NCBI RefSeq assembly: GCF_002723995.1 | Contig: NZ_BEWP01000004.1 | Span: 217,367-281,366 of the forward strand | Reading direction: 5' to 3' | Length of the DNA stretch: 64,000 bases | Source: Gluconobacter kondonii | GTDB taxonomy: Bacteria; Pseudomonadota; Alphaproteobacteria; Acetobacterales; Acetobacteraceae | Part shown: piece by piece, positions 47,151 to 56,122 of the stretch | How the letters are laid out: every line of letters begins with the position of its first letter | How positions within the stretch are numbered: the stretch's first letter is position 1 | Translations under genes and position numbers: made by a program | Notes under the pieces: model-generated | What the model saw: the letters and a program-made list of their open reading frames with translations, nothing else | Told to the model about the DNA's origin: nothing | The model's database searches: none

Positions 47151-48838
47151 CCGTCATGCCCGATGATGCGCGAAACCTCTTCAAGGGACGTCTCGCCTTC
47201 AAGCGCCAGCCTCAGACCCGCCTGAAACAGCGTTTCCATTCCTGCCGCCACGGCTGCCTGTTCGATCTCGGAATGGTCCGCCCCTGCCATGATGAGGCGG
47301 GAAATTTCCCGCGATGTCGGAAGGAATTCCGCAACGGCACTGCGGCCGCTGTAGCCGGTCTGACGACACTCCACACAGCCGACCGGATGCCACAGCGTGT
47401 GCGACGCCCCCGGATCAAGACCCAGACGCTGCGCCAGTGCCGGATCGACAGCTTCGGGACGGCGACAGTGTCCACACAGCCGCCGCACAAGCCTCTGCGC
47501 CAGAATACCGCGCAGAACGGCCGTCATGAGATAGTCTTCCAGTCCCATATCCCGCAGTCGCGTCACCGCAGCCGCAGCCGAATTGGTATGCAGGGTGGAC
47601 AGCACGAGATGCCCGGTCAAAGCCGCTTGAACGGCAATCTGGACGGTTTCGATATCGCGGATTTCACCGACCATGATGACATCCGGATCCTGACGCAGAA
47701 TGGCGCGGAGCAGACTGGCAAATGTCAGCCCAATGGCGGGTCTGATCTGAAGCTGGTTGATCCCCGAGAGTTGATACTCCACCGGATCCTCGACCGTCAT
47801 GACATTACGCTCGGTCGCATTGAGCCCGGCCAGTCCGGTATAAAGGGTGGTGGTCTTGCCTGAACCCGTCGGCCCCGTCACCAGAACAATCCCGTTAGGC
47901 ATCTCCAGCGCAGAGCGGAACGCCGCGATGACGGAGGGCGCAAGACCCAGACGACTGTAATCGAAACTGACGGTCGTGCGGTCCAGAACGCGCAGGACAA
48001 CCGTCTCCCCATGCAGCGACGGAACGGTCGAGACCCGGAAATCCACCTCATGCCCGCGCACAGCCAGCTTGATGCGCCCGTCCTGCGGCAACCGGCGCTC
48101 CGCAATGTCCAGCTTGGCCATGATCTTGATGCGCGACACGATCGCAGCCGCCAGACGCGGACTCTGGCTGTCCACTTCATGCAGCACGCCGTCATAACGA
48201 TACCGAACCACAAGCCGGTCCTCGAAGGGTTCGATATGAAGATCCGACGCCCGCGTTTCCACGGCCTGAAAAATCAGCTGGTTCACCAGCCGGATGATCG
48301 GCGCCTCGCTGGCGAGATCCTTCAGCCGGTCCGTATCGTCCTCAGCAGCAGACCCTTCCGCATCGAAAGCGCCCTGCCCTTCGGAGCCGTCCGCGCCGTC
48401 CTCAGGATAAAGCCTGTTCAGGGCCGCCGTGATATCCGACGGCCGTCCCACCTCACGCCGGACGTCGAAGCCCGTGGCGAGCTGAACAGCAGCAAACGTG
48501 TAATCATCCAGCGGATCCGCCATGGCCAAACGCAATGTGCCTTGCGCATGATCCAGCGGGACAGCCCGTGCCTGATGCAGGAACCGTGATCCCAGATCGT
48601 CGGGCAGGACCGGTTCCAGCACGGCGGCCAGATCCTCCGGTGTCAGGACGGTTACGTCCAGCAAAGCGGCATAGGTCGCGGCCAGATCGCCTTCGCTGAC
48701 CAGACCGAGCTGGAGCAGAACAAGCGCCAGAGACTGTCCTGTCTCGGTCGCGACGTTCCGGGCCCGCTCCAACGCGCGACCTTCGCAGACACCGCGCTCG
48801 CTCAGAGCAGCCTCAAGGCGCGCATCAGCCGAAACCAT
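47147..48838 (-). CDS. gspE: T2SS ATPase GspE
   Basis: A 563-residue secretion ATPase. The N-terminal T2SSE_N domain covers about residues 40-145. The nucleotide domain has Walker A GPTGSGKTTT near 322, the Asp box VMTVEDPVEYQLSGINQLQ, Walker B RQDPDVIMVGEIRDIETVQIAVQAALTGHLVLSTLHTN and the His box. A four-Cys zinc motif is present (CGHC ... CVEC). SDLHIEPFEDRLVVRYRYDGVL is conserved as well. It powers pseudopilus assembly on the cytoplasmic face with GspL. It heads the leftward gsp operon; the ATG is at 48838. Confidence 0.97.
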   Translation of the reverse strand: MVSADARLEAALSERGVCEGRALERARNVATETGQSLALVLLQLGLVSEGDLAATYAALLDVTVLTPEDLAAVLEPVLPDDLGSRFLHQARAVPLDHAQGTLRLAMADPLDDYTFAAVQLATGFDVRREVGRPSDITAALNRLYPEDGADGSEGQGAFDAEGSAAEDDTDRLKDLASEAPIIRLVNQLIFQAVETRASDLHIEPFEDRLVVRYRYDGVLHEVDSQSPRLAAAIVSRIKIMAKLDIAERRLPQDGRIKLAVRGHEVDFRVSTVPSLHGETVVLRVLDRTTVSFDYSRLGLAPSVIAAFRSALEMPNGIVLVTGPTGSGKTTTLYTGLAGLNATERNVMTVEDPVEYQLSGINQLQIRPAIGLTFASLLRAILRQDPDVIMVGEIRDIETVQIAVQAALTGHLVLSTLHTNSAAAAVTRLRDMGLEDYLMTAVLRGILAQRLVRRLCGHCRRPEAVDPALAQRLGLDPGASHTLWHPVGCVECRQTGYSGRSAVAEFLPTSREISRLIMAGADHSEIEQAAVAAGMETLFQAGLRLALEGETSLEEVSRIIGHDG

Positions 48839-48923
48839 GCAAAACTCCCGCGGTCTTGCGAGACAGACGGACGCTTCTCATGAGCTTGTCGTGCGATTGC
48901 AAATCCGCCAGTGTCCCACCGCC

Positions 48924-49718
48924 ATGACCGTTTCCCTGCTTGTTGCCATCTTCCTTCTGGCCCCGGTTGCGGGGAGTTTTCTGGGCGTGCTCATACGCCG
49001 GATTCCGAGGGGGGAAACCGTGGTCTCCGGCCGCTCGCATTGTGAAAGCTGCCGTGTTCCGCTGTCTGCCCGCGACCTGATCCCGATCCTGTCCTATGTG
49101 GCGCAGAAGGGGCGATGCCGTCACTGCAAGAGCCGGATTGCCCCAGAGCATCTCTGGATCGAACTTGCAGCGCTCACCGTGCCCGCCATGGCCCTTCTGG
49201 CCCGCGTGATCGCCGGTCATTTTCAGGATCTTCCCTTCCAACTGGCCGACTGGGACGCGCTGCCCTTTGTAGGAGACTGCATCCTTGGCTGGGGGTTGCT
49301 GGCCCTGTCCGTGATTGACCTGACCTGCCTGCGGCTTCCCGACATGCTGACGCTGCCGCTGCTTCTGATGGGGCTTGTGGAAGGATATGCCACAGCCGGA
49401 ACGGACGGCGCACTGGACCGTGCGCTCGGCAGTGCGGCTGGGTGGCTGATCTTCGCGCTCATTGCCGCCGGATACCGGATGATCCGTCACAGGCAGGGCC
49501 TCGGAGGTGGGGACGTCAAACTTCTGGCCATGGGCGGAGCCTGGGTCGGGCTGGGCGCGCTGCCAGTCGTCATCGGTGCGGGTTCGGCCTTCGGTATCGT
49601 GCTGGCTCTGGCAACGGCCATGCGCTCGGGGCGCTTCAACATGACGATCCTTGTTCCCTTTGGCCCGTGCCTTGCCGCGGCGATCTGGCTGGCGCGTCTC
49701 ATGCTGTGTCGTTCGTGA
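48924..49718 (+). CDS. gspO: prepilin leader peptidase / N-methyltransferase
   Basis: A 264-residue membrane aspartic protease. The N-terminal signature VAGSFLGVLIRRIPRGE is followed by two Cys pairs, CESC and CRHC, the zinc site of the methyltransferase loop. The catalytic Asp residues lie in SVIDLTCLRLPD and GLGGGDVKLLAMGGAWVG. Seven to eight membrane helices are expected. It cleaves and methylates the five pseudopilins of this cluster. The ATG at 48924 is preferred to one at 48837 that would overlap the divergent gspE. About 200 bases separate it from gspL. Confidence 0.95.
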   Translation: MTVSLLVAIFLLAPVAGSFLGVLIRRIPRGETVVSGRSHCESCRVPLSARDLIPILSYVAQKGRCRHCKSRIAPEHLWIELAALTVPAMALLARVIAGHFQDLPFQLADWDALPFVGDCILGWGLLALSVIDLTCLRLPDMLTLPLLLMGLVEGYATAGTDGALDRALGSAAGWLIFALIAAGYRMIRHRQGLGGGDVKLLAMGGAWVGLGALPVVIGAGSAFGIVLALATAMRSGRFNMTILVPFGPCLAAAIWLARLMLCRS

Positions 49719-49922
49719 TCCTGACATGATCCTGCGATGACTTACCCGATGCCCTGATGCAGGGGCAGAGAGGTTTTCGAACTGTCATGAATTTATAATA
49801 TTCCAGCCCTGTCATCGTGCAGGGGTGGAATGATATTGCCTCGCGAAGCTTTTCATTGCCTTTCATGTGGACCGTTTCATCAGGTGGCCCCTCCCCGCTT
49901 TTCCCATGTTCTGTCTTAAAGC

Positions 49923-50903
49923 ATGCTCCTGTCGATACCGGGGCCTGAGGCTGTTTTCCGCTGGTGGGTGCGCCGTATGGCGGAGCTCCTGCCTGCCGCC
50001 CTGAGGCGGGACCAGAAGCAGGATGTGCGCCTCCCGGTCCGGCGTGACGGGAGCCTCGAACCCGGCAGCCTGTCTCGCCTTCCGCTCCCGGCCTCCCGCA
50101 AGAAGAGCCTTCTTTCAGCCCGTCCCGCGCCGGTCTGCCTTGTCCTGCCTGCCGGTGCCATGCTTGCGCGTGAGCTCACATTGCCTCGCGCAGCCTCCCC
50201 CCATGCGGTGCAGACCATCGGCTATGATCTGGACAGGCTGACCCCGTTCCGCCCCGAAGACGTCGTCTGGACCGTCACGCCAACAGGGAAAGCCTTTCCC
50301 CTGCGCAACGGTCAGGTGAGCTTCCGCCTTCTCGTGGCACCACGCCGTGCCTTTGAAGCGGCGATGCAGGAACTGGCAGAACATGCCGTTATCCCGACAC
50401 ATCTGCGCTGCGAAGGGATGGAGGGCGCCCTGCCACTCGGCACGCCCTCAAAGACCACAAAGATCCGGCCTTCCCTGCTCGTCCTGCTGGGTCTTGCCCT
50501 GATCGCGGCCCCCTTCATCCGTCAGGAGCTCTCGCGACTGCGGCTCGATCACGCCCTCTCCGCGCTGTCCGCAGAAAAACAGCAGGCCGAGGCACTGCGG
50601 CGGGACATTGCCGGTTTCACACAGGGGCCGGCCGCCATCCACCGGGAAGAACACCGGCTGGGATCGTCCCTGCTCGTGTTGCAGACACTCACGCAGGCCC
50701 TGCCGGAAGAGACGTTCCTGACGGAACTGCATCTCCACGAGCGTCATGTCTCCCTGGAAGGACAGTCCGCACAGGCCACGCAACTGATCGGTATTCTGGA
50801 GCATCGCGCCGCGTTTTCGAACGCGGCTTTCTCGGGGCCGATCACACGCTCCGAAGACCGTCGGCAGGATCTCTTCACCCTTCATGCTGACGCTCCGGGC
50901 TGA
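49923..50903 (+). CDS. gspL: GspL-like T2SS assembly protein
   Basis: A 326-residue bitopic protein. A cytoplasmic part (about residues 1-175) contains the GspL-like LARELTLPRAASPHAVQTIGYDLDRLTPFRPEDVVWTVT and FRLLVAPRRAFEAAMQEL. One membrane helix follows (PSLLVLLGLALIAAPFI), then a coiled-coil-like stretch (LDHALSALSAEKQQAEALRRDIAGF) and a PilN-like C-terminal domain (LLVLQTLTQALPEETFLTELHLHERHVSLEGQSAQATQLIGIL). GspL binds GspE and links it to GspM. It is followed after five bases by gspM. Confidence 0.87.
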   Translation: MLLSIPGPEAVFRWWVRRMAELLPAALRRDQKQDVRLPVRRDGSLEPGSLSRLPLPASRKKSLLSARPAPVCLVLPAGAMLARELTLPRAASPHAVQTIGYDLDRLTPFRPEDVVWTVTPTGKAFPLRNGQVSFRLLVAPRRAFEAAMQELAEHAVIPTHLRCEGMEGALPLGTPSKTTKIRPSLLVLLGLALIAAPFIRQELSRLRLDHALSALSAEKQQAEALRRDIAGFTQGPAAIHREEHRLGSSLLVLQTLTQALPEETFLTELHLHERHVSLEGQSAQATQLIGILEHRAAFSNAAFSGPITRSEDRRQDLFTLHADAPG

Positions 50904-50908
50904 TCCTG

Positions 50909-51532
50909 ATGTCCGCTTCACCCACCATTTCCGGCCTTCCCGACGGACGAAAAGGACGCGTTCTCGCCCTTGGCATGACGGTCGTTCTGCTTGTGCTGGT
51001 CGCCTCTGCCGCCTCCCTCCTGCTGAACCAGTATGCCGAGGGACAAGCCGATCTGGCCGAACAGCAGGACATCCTCGCCCATACGCAGATCCTCGTGGAC
51101 ACCCTGCCCGATCTTGAAAAACGGGCCCGGACGGCATCGCTTCAGGCCCGCGGCAGCACGCTCCTGATCAGTGAAACCTCGCAGGAAACGGCCCTTGCTC
51201 GCCTCCAGCAGATCGTACACGACACCGCCCTTGAAGGTCAGGCCCTGCCGACGAGCATGGAACCACTCCCCGTTTCCCGGGCCGGAGCGTTCGAGAGGCT
51301 CGGCGTGAGGGTTTCCCTCACCACCTCCTATGCCGTGCTGGTCCGTCTTCTGGACGCTCTGAACCACAGTACTGCTCCGCGCCTGCTGGTCGATGATCTC
51401 CGGATCGACGTGTCCGGCAACCCGCAGGCGATTGACGAAATGGCTGAAGGGCGCGCCCTGGATGCGTCCTTCACCATCCTCGCATTGCGCGACCCCCGTT
51501 CCACCGCGGCGTCCACCGCTCCCCGACCATGA
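50909..51532 (+). CDS. gspM: GspM-like T2SS protein
   Basis: A 207-residue protein with one N-terminal membrane helix (LALGMTVVLLVLVASAASLLL) followed by a coiled-coil (YAEGQADLAEQQDILAHTQILVDTLPDLEKRA) and a ferredoxin-like periplasmic part ending LDASFTILALRD. This is the T2SSM_b form of GspM, partner of GspL. The ATG lies five bases after the gspL stop, and its stop overlaps gspD (ATGA). Confidence 0.87.
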   Translation: MSASPTISGLPDGRKGRVLALGMTVVLLVLVASAASLLLNQYAEGQADLAEQQDILAHTQILVDTLPDLEKRARTASLQARGSTLLISETSQETALARLQQIVHDTALEGQALPTSMEPLPVSRAGAFERLGVRVSLTTSYAVLVRLLDALNHSTAPRLLVDDLRIDVSGNPQAIDEMAEGRALDASFTILALRDPRSTAASTAPRP

Positions 51533-53874
51533 TCCCTTTCCGCCGACAGAACAGACTGAGAGACAACGTGCCTGCTTCCCTGTTCCCTGCCATCTCCGGG
51601 ATGTCCCGCCGTTTCCTCCTCATGGCAGCACTTCCACCGCTGGCGCTGCTGGCGGGCTGTTCGTCCACGCCACCACACCTGACACCCCTGCCGGTCTCGA
51701 AACATCTGTACGGCCAGACGGCCACGCCCCGCGTTGACGGTCCGGTCGGGAGCATGGAATCCGCTCGGGGCGGCATGCTGAGCTATGGCCGGGCCTCTGG
51801 CACCCATCAGGCTGGCGGCGCTTCCGGAAATGGAACCCTGACCCTCAATTTCGTAGATGCCGATATCCAGTCAGTCACGGACGAAATTCTCGGGCGACTG
51901 CTTCAGGCCAACTATCTTGTCGATTCAAACGTCCACGGCACCATCACCCTGCGCACGCCGCATCCGCTGCGTCAGGATCAGCTTCTGCCCGTTTTCCGGA
52001 CCGCACTCGCCGGCGCGGGCGCGGCGCTGGTCGAGGAGAACGGCATTTACCGCGTGACCACCCTTGCGGGCACGGCGGGAACCGGCGGCGGAACGGCAGG
52101 CAACACGATCGTTCCGCTGCGCTACACTTCGGCTGAAAGTCTGGTGAAGGCGCTTCAACCCATCCTCAAAGGCGGGGACCACATCGTTGCGGCCCCGGCA
52201 GGCAATGCTGTCGTGATTTCGGGCGATCCCGCCACGCGGGCCTCTCTGGAAGAACTGGTCCGGACGTTTGATTCCGATGTGCTGGCCGGGCAGTCCTATG
52301 CCCTGTTCCCCGCAACCAGTGGCAATGCCAGCGAAGTCTCGCAGGCTCTTCAGGCTGCTTTGGGAAGCAAAAAAGAACAGGCGCTCGCTGGCCGGATGCA
52401 GGTCGTGCCCATGCCGCATATCGAAGCGGTGATGGTCATTGCCGCAACCCCCGCCCTTCTGGATCAGGCCCGTCGCGCCTTTTCCGTCATCGAGGCGCAG
52501 CGTCGCAGAACCGTGCGGAAATGGAATGTGTTCTACATCCAGAATAGCCGGGCGAACGACGTGGCGTATGTTCTGCAACAGGCCTTCACCCCCGGCCATG
52601 TCACGGCCGTCCCCACGGCAAAAGCCCAGACCTCCTCTTCAGGCTTCCAGAGTTCCTCGTCCGGTTCGGGGAGTTCGGGAAGCTTCGGCAGCGGGATGGG
52701 CTTCGGCTCTTCCAGTAGCGGAACGTCCCAGCAGGGCAACCAGCTCTCGGGCTCCGGTCAGAACGGCTCCTCTTCGGACGGCCAGTCCGGCCAGACGCAG
52801 ACCGCGCAGGACGGAATTTCAAATAATCCCCTGCTCGGAGGGCTGGGTCTGGGCAGTTCGGGCAACAATTCCGAAACGTCGGAAATCCGCATCATTCCCG
52901 ACACCCAGAACAATGCCGTTCTGGTCTATGGCACGGCCAATGAGATGGAGACCGTGGCCTCCATGCTCCGCAAGGTGGACATCATGCCCCTTCAGGTCCG
53001 GGTGGATGCCACAGTCGCCGAAGTGACGCTGAATGACTCGCTCAATTACGGCACGCAGTTCTTTTTCAAATCGGGCGGAATAAACGGCATTCTCAGCAAT
53101 GCGTCCCAGTCTCTCGGAAGCGCCAATTTAGTGTCGTCGCAGCTCTCCAGCTCGTTCCCCGGCTTCGTTCTGGGTGGATCAGGACAGGGAGGAGCGCCCT
53201 TCGTCATCAACGCGCTTCAGGCCGTCACGAAAGTGCGTGTCCTGTCCTCGCCTGAACTGATGGTCGTGGACAACCAGCCCGCTTCCCTCATGGTGGGCGA
53301 CATGGTGCCATATCTGACTGGCTCAACCACGGGGGTTCTGACGTCGAATTCCACCATTACGAATTCGATCAACTATCAGCCCACGGGCGTGATCCTCCAA
53401 GTCACCCCCCATGTCAGCAACGGCGGGACGGTCACGCTCGACATTTCCCAGCAGGTCAGTTCCGTGGCTTCCAGCACAACGACAACCGGCAGCGGGTCCA
53501 TCAACAGTCCGACCTTCTCCCAGCGTCAGGTCACGTCGCGCGTTGTCATCGCGGACGGGCAAACGGTCGGATTGGCCGGGCTGATCTCGGACACGTCCAA
53601 CCGCAACAACAGCGGAATGCCCTGGCTGAAAGACATTCCGCTCCTTGGGATGCTGGGGGCAAACCAGACCAACACGCGAAACCGCACGGAACTCCTGATC
53701 CTCATCACGCCCCATATCATCCACAGCCAGAGCGAAGCCTACGCCCTGACGGAGGATCTGCGCGAACAGCTTCTTCACGCAGCACTCCTGCCCAGCGAAA
53801 TGAACGGAATGTCCCCGACCGGCTCGGCAGATCCGCAGCACCGCATTCTCAAAGCGGTCGGACTGCACGACTGA
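51529..53874 (+). CDS. gspD: T2SS secretin GspD with its own lipobox
   Basis: A 781-residue outer-membrane secretin. It carries the N0-N3 repeats (LTLNFVDADIQSVTDEILGRLLQANYLVD, TIVPLRYTSAESLVKALQPILKGGDHIVAAPAGNAVVISG, and IRIIPDTQNNAVLVYGTANEMETVASMLRKVDI) and the secretin core (VDATVAEVTLNDSLNYGTQFFF, VRVLSSPELMVVDNQPASLMVG, RTELLILITPHII). The N-terminus has a lipoprotein signal (FLLMAALPPLALLAGC), so the mature protein probably starts with a lipid-bearing Cys; an internal ATG at 51601 gives the tidiest signal. Residues about 364-429 are a Ser/Gly/Gln-rich insert inside the N3 domain. No pilotin gene is seen. Confidence 0.96.
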   Translation: MIPFRRQNRLRDNVPASLFPAISGMSRRFLLMAALPPLALLAGCSSTPPHLTPLPVSKHLYGQTATPRVDGPVGSMESARGGMLSYGRASGTHQAGGASGNGTLTLNFVDADIQSVTDEILGRLLQANYLVDSNVHGTITLRTPHPLRQDQLLPVFRTALAGAGAALVEENGIYRVTTLAGTAGTGGGTAGNTIVPLRYTSAESLVKALQPILKGGDHIVAAPAGNAVVISGDPATRASLEELVRTFDSDVLAGQSYALFPATSGNASEVSQALQAALGSKKEQALAGRMQVVPMPHIEAVMVIAATPALLDQARRAFSVIEAQRRRTVRKWNVFYIQNSRANDVAYVLQQAFTPGHVTAVPTAKAQTSSSGFQSSSSGSGSSGSFGSGMGFGSSSSGTSQQGNQLSGSGQNGSSSDGQSGQTQTAQDGISNNPLLGGLGLGSSGNNSETSEIRIIPDTQNNAVLVYGTANEMETVASMLRKVDIMPLQVRVDATVAEVTLNDSLNYGTQFFFKSGGINGILSNASQSLGSANLVSSQLSSSFPGFVLGGSGQGGAPFVINALQAVTKVRVLSSPELMVVDNQPASLMVGDMVPYLTGSTTGVLTSNSTITNSINYQPTGVILQVTPHVSNGGTVTLDISQQVSSVASSTTTTGSGSINSPTFSQRQVTSRVVIADGQTVGLAGLISDTSNRNNSGMPWLKDIPLLGMLGANQTNTRNRTELLILITPHIIHSQSEAYALTEDLREQLLHAALLPSEMNGMSPTGSADPQHRILKAVGLHD

Positions 53875-53875
53875 C

Positions 53876-54733
53876 ATGCCGGCCGGCACTCCATCGCTCC
53901 CCTTGCCTCCACGCGGCCCGCTGCGCGGACGGGAGGCAGGGTTTGCGCTGTTGCTGGTGCTCTGGACGCTCGCTTTTCTGGCCCTGATCGGCACGCAGGC
54001 CCTGATGCTGGGCCGGGCGTCCCTGAACCTCGAAAGCACGGCGCTCTGGAAAGCACGGCTCCAGACAACGGCAGACGCCGCCATCACGACGGAACTCTAC
54101 GCCGTCGCCACGGGACGCACGCGCCCGACGGGCCAATGGTCTTCCAGTCCCGATGCCACGGAGTTTCAGATCAGAACGCGCAGTCAGATCCGACGTGACA
54201 GGATCAATCCCAATATTGCCAGTCAGCCGCTGATGGCTGCGCTCCTGATGACGCAGGGTTTTCCGTCCGATCAGGCCGCCTCTCTGGCAGCCACGCTTCT
54301 AGCGTGGCGCAGTGAGGGATTTCATGTAGCGGACAGGGCCTCGGCCTGTGTGTCACAGGGCCTGCCGTTTCATGATCTGGATGATCTTTCGGCCGTTCCC
54401 GGCATGACGCCCTTGCTGCTTGAGGGGCTGGTGCCGCATCTGTCCTTTGCCCAGCAGGAACTGCCCGATCTCCACACCGGCGATCCGTCCGTCCGGCAGG
54501 CTCTGCTGAAATCCGGAATTTCAAGTGGCGCGGATCAGACGGATCCGAACAGCGAAGGAAATGGTGGCGTCCTTGTTTCCGTGGACGCCATCGTCTTTCA
54601 CGGCGCTTTCAGGATGTGGCGTCATGCTGAGGTCATCATGCTTCCTGATGAACGCCCCATTCCCTGGCGTCTGGTCCGTCTGGAAACCCTGACGCCAGAG
54701 AGCAGTTCCTCAAGGATTACAGATCATTCCTGA
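53876..54733 (+). CDS. gspK: T2SS minor pseudopilin GspK
   Basis: A 285-residue large pseudopilin: leader ending GREAG, then FALLLVLWTLAFLALIGTQALML. It lacks the +5 Glu that other pilins have, a known GspK feature. NLESTALWKARLQTTADAAITTELYAV, INPNIASQPLMAALLMTQGFPSDQAASLAATLLAWRS and the helix-hairpin segment LDDLSAVPGMTPLLLEGLVPHLSF are GspK-like. It caps the pseudopilus tip. The start is one base after the gspD stop; the last 24 bases overlap the convergent gspG. Confidence 0.92.
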   Translation: MPAGTPSLPLPPRGPLRGREAGFALLLVLWTLAFLALIGTQALMLGRASLNLESTALWKARLQTTADAAITTELYAVATGRTRPTGQWSSSPDATEFQIRTRSQIRRDRINPNIASQPLMAALLMTQGFPSDQAASLAATLLAWRSEGFHVADRASACVSQGLPFHDLDDLSAVPGMTPLLLEGLVPHLSFAQQELPDLHTGDPSVRQALLKSGISSGADQTDPNSEGNGGVLVSVDAIVFHGAFRMWRHAEVIMLPDERPIPWRLVRLETLTPESSSSRITDHS

Positions 54734-55153
54734 CCCGGCCTCGCCCCGGCCGTTCGGTCCGTGGGAACAGAGGTCATAGTCATGCCCCTCCCGCTCCGAA
54801 GGGGCGTGGTAGACATAGGCATGGTTCCAGGGATCGGACGGAACAGCGCCACCCTTCAGGTAAGGGCCGTTCCAGTTCTCCACCGATGACGGACGATGGA
54901 CCAGCGCGTCCAGACCTTCCTCCGTGGAAGGGTAATCGCCCGTATCGAGCTTATACATGTCCAGAACCGTACCGATCCGCGCGATCGACTGCTTGACGAC
55001 GGACTGGCGGGCGCCCCCCAGCTGGCGCAGGGCAGCCGGCGCCACAAGCCCGACCAGCAGGCCCAGAATGGCCAGAACCACGAGAATTTCCAGAAGGGTA
55101 AAACCGGCATCATCGCGATGCTCGGCACGGGAGACCTGTCTGGGACATGACAT
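54710..55153 (-). CDS. gspG: T2SS major pseudopilin GspG
   Basis: A 147-residue major pseudopilin: leader ending RDDAG, then FTLLEILVVLAILGLLVGLVAP with the +5 Glu. DMYKLDTGDYPSTEEGLDALV, WNGPYLKGGAVPSDPWNHAYVYHAP and DYDLCSHGPNGRGEAGSGMIC are the GspG calcium-binding and C-terminal blocks; the two Cys are an addition. GspG is the bulk subunit of the pseudopilus and needs higher expression than the rest, which may explain its separate transcription. It runs opposite to gspK and overlaps it by 24 bases. Confidence 0.95.
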   Translation of the reverse strand: MSCPRQVSRAEHRDDAGFTLLEILVVLAILGLLVGLVAPAALRQLGGARQSVVKQSIARIGTVLDMYKLDTGDYPSTEEGLDALVHRPSSVENWNGPYLKGGAVPSDPWNHAYVYHAPSEREGHDYDLCSHGPNGRGEAGSGMICNP

Positions 55154-55290
55154 TTTGATGACGTACCTTTTTTAACCGTTCGTCAAACGGTACTAAAGCC
55201 TTGAACCTTCTCTGCCCAGCGCATGACGAGGCTCACAATGCTGTCTTCATAATTTCTTCATTCGGGACAAAGCATCCCGACAGGTCTGCC

Positions 55291-55710
55291 ATGCCCGCTC
55301 CCCTTCTGGCCTGCATGCTCGCGGCCGCCATCCGGTATGATCTCCCTCCACGGGTCCTACCCGCCATCTGGGAAGTCGAACGCGGCGCCATTGGCCTCGT
55401 GCATCACAATACGAACGGCTCCGACGATCTGGGGCTGATGCAGATCAACACGCAGTGGATCGGCCTCCTTTCCCAGATCACCCGCATGCCCGCTACACAA
55501 ACGGCTGCGCGTCTTGTCTCGGACGGATGCTTCAATATCGCCGCCTCGGCTCTTATTCTGCGAAGTTACCTCAACGAGACGCATGGAAACCTTCTTCAGG
55601 CCGTGGGAGACTATCATTCCCACACACCCGAGCTGAATTCCGCGTATCAGAAGAGGGTTCTCCAACAGGCGATACGACTATTCTCCAACAAAAATCCGTC
55701 CCCGGAATAA
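55291..55710 (+). CDS. small lytic transglycosylase-like (SLT) protein
   Basis: A 139-residue protein. The core reads YDLPPRVLPAIWEVERGAIGLVHHNTNGSDDLGLMQINTQWIG, which is the SLT pattern with the catalytic Glu in WEVERG and the GLMQIN block. AARLVSDGCFNIAASALILRSYL and VGDYHSHTP follow the family. Such enzymes cut peptidoglycan so that secretion or pilus systems can pass. The ATG at 55291 starts at a hydrophobic N-terminus (LLACMLAAAI); a TTG at 55201 is less likely. Its place next to gspG, divergently transcribed, suggests a role in T2SS assembly; VirB1-like or PilT-linked roles are alternatives. Confidence 0.82.
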   Translation: MPAPLLACMLAAAIRYDLPPRVLPAIWEVERGAIGLVHHNTNGSDDLGLMQINTQWIGLLSQITRMPATQTAARLVSDGCFNIAASALILRSYLNETHGNLLQAVGDYHSHTPELNSAYQKRVLQQAIRLFSNKNPSPE

Positions 55711-55950
55711 TATTCCCTGGAAACGTGAAAGACTGTGGCAATTCTCTGCGTTTTCATCTGAGTGTTGCGAAATGGAACGAAACCGCCGTGCTTTTTTGGC
55801 GCCACAAAACAAGCATCTTGCCTGAGGTGAGAGCGATCCGATCGCCAGTTCATTCCGCATACTCTCGACCTACCTTGCGCGATGGAGGCACAAAAACCTA
55901 AAATAACACTTGTCAGAATCCGAGAAACGGATTAGTTACCCCCTCGCCTC

Positions 55951-56026
55951 GTCCCATTCGTCTAGAGGCCTAGGACACTGCCCTCTCACGGCGGCAACAG
56001 GGGTTCGAATCCCCTATGGGACACCA
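55951..56026 (+). tRNA. tRNA-Glu (anticodon CTC)
   Basis: A full cloverleaf: acceptor GTCCCAT with ATGGGAC, D-arm with TCTAGAGGCCTAGGA, anticodon stem CTGCC with GGCGG around the loop CTCTCAC (anticodon CTC at loop positions 3-5), T-arm CAGGGGTTCGAATCCCCT, discriminator A and an encoded CCA. tRNA genes are common integration sites; an integrase relic starts about 100 bases downstream. Confidence 0.96.
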
Positions 56027-56122
56027 AATCTATTTGGTAATGCTATCAAGCACTTACCGCCAAACCAGGCTCTCCATTACAAAAATTAAGTAGCGATTCT
56101 GGACCAATGACGATTCCGTCTC

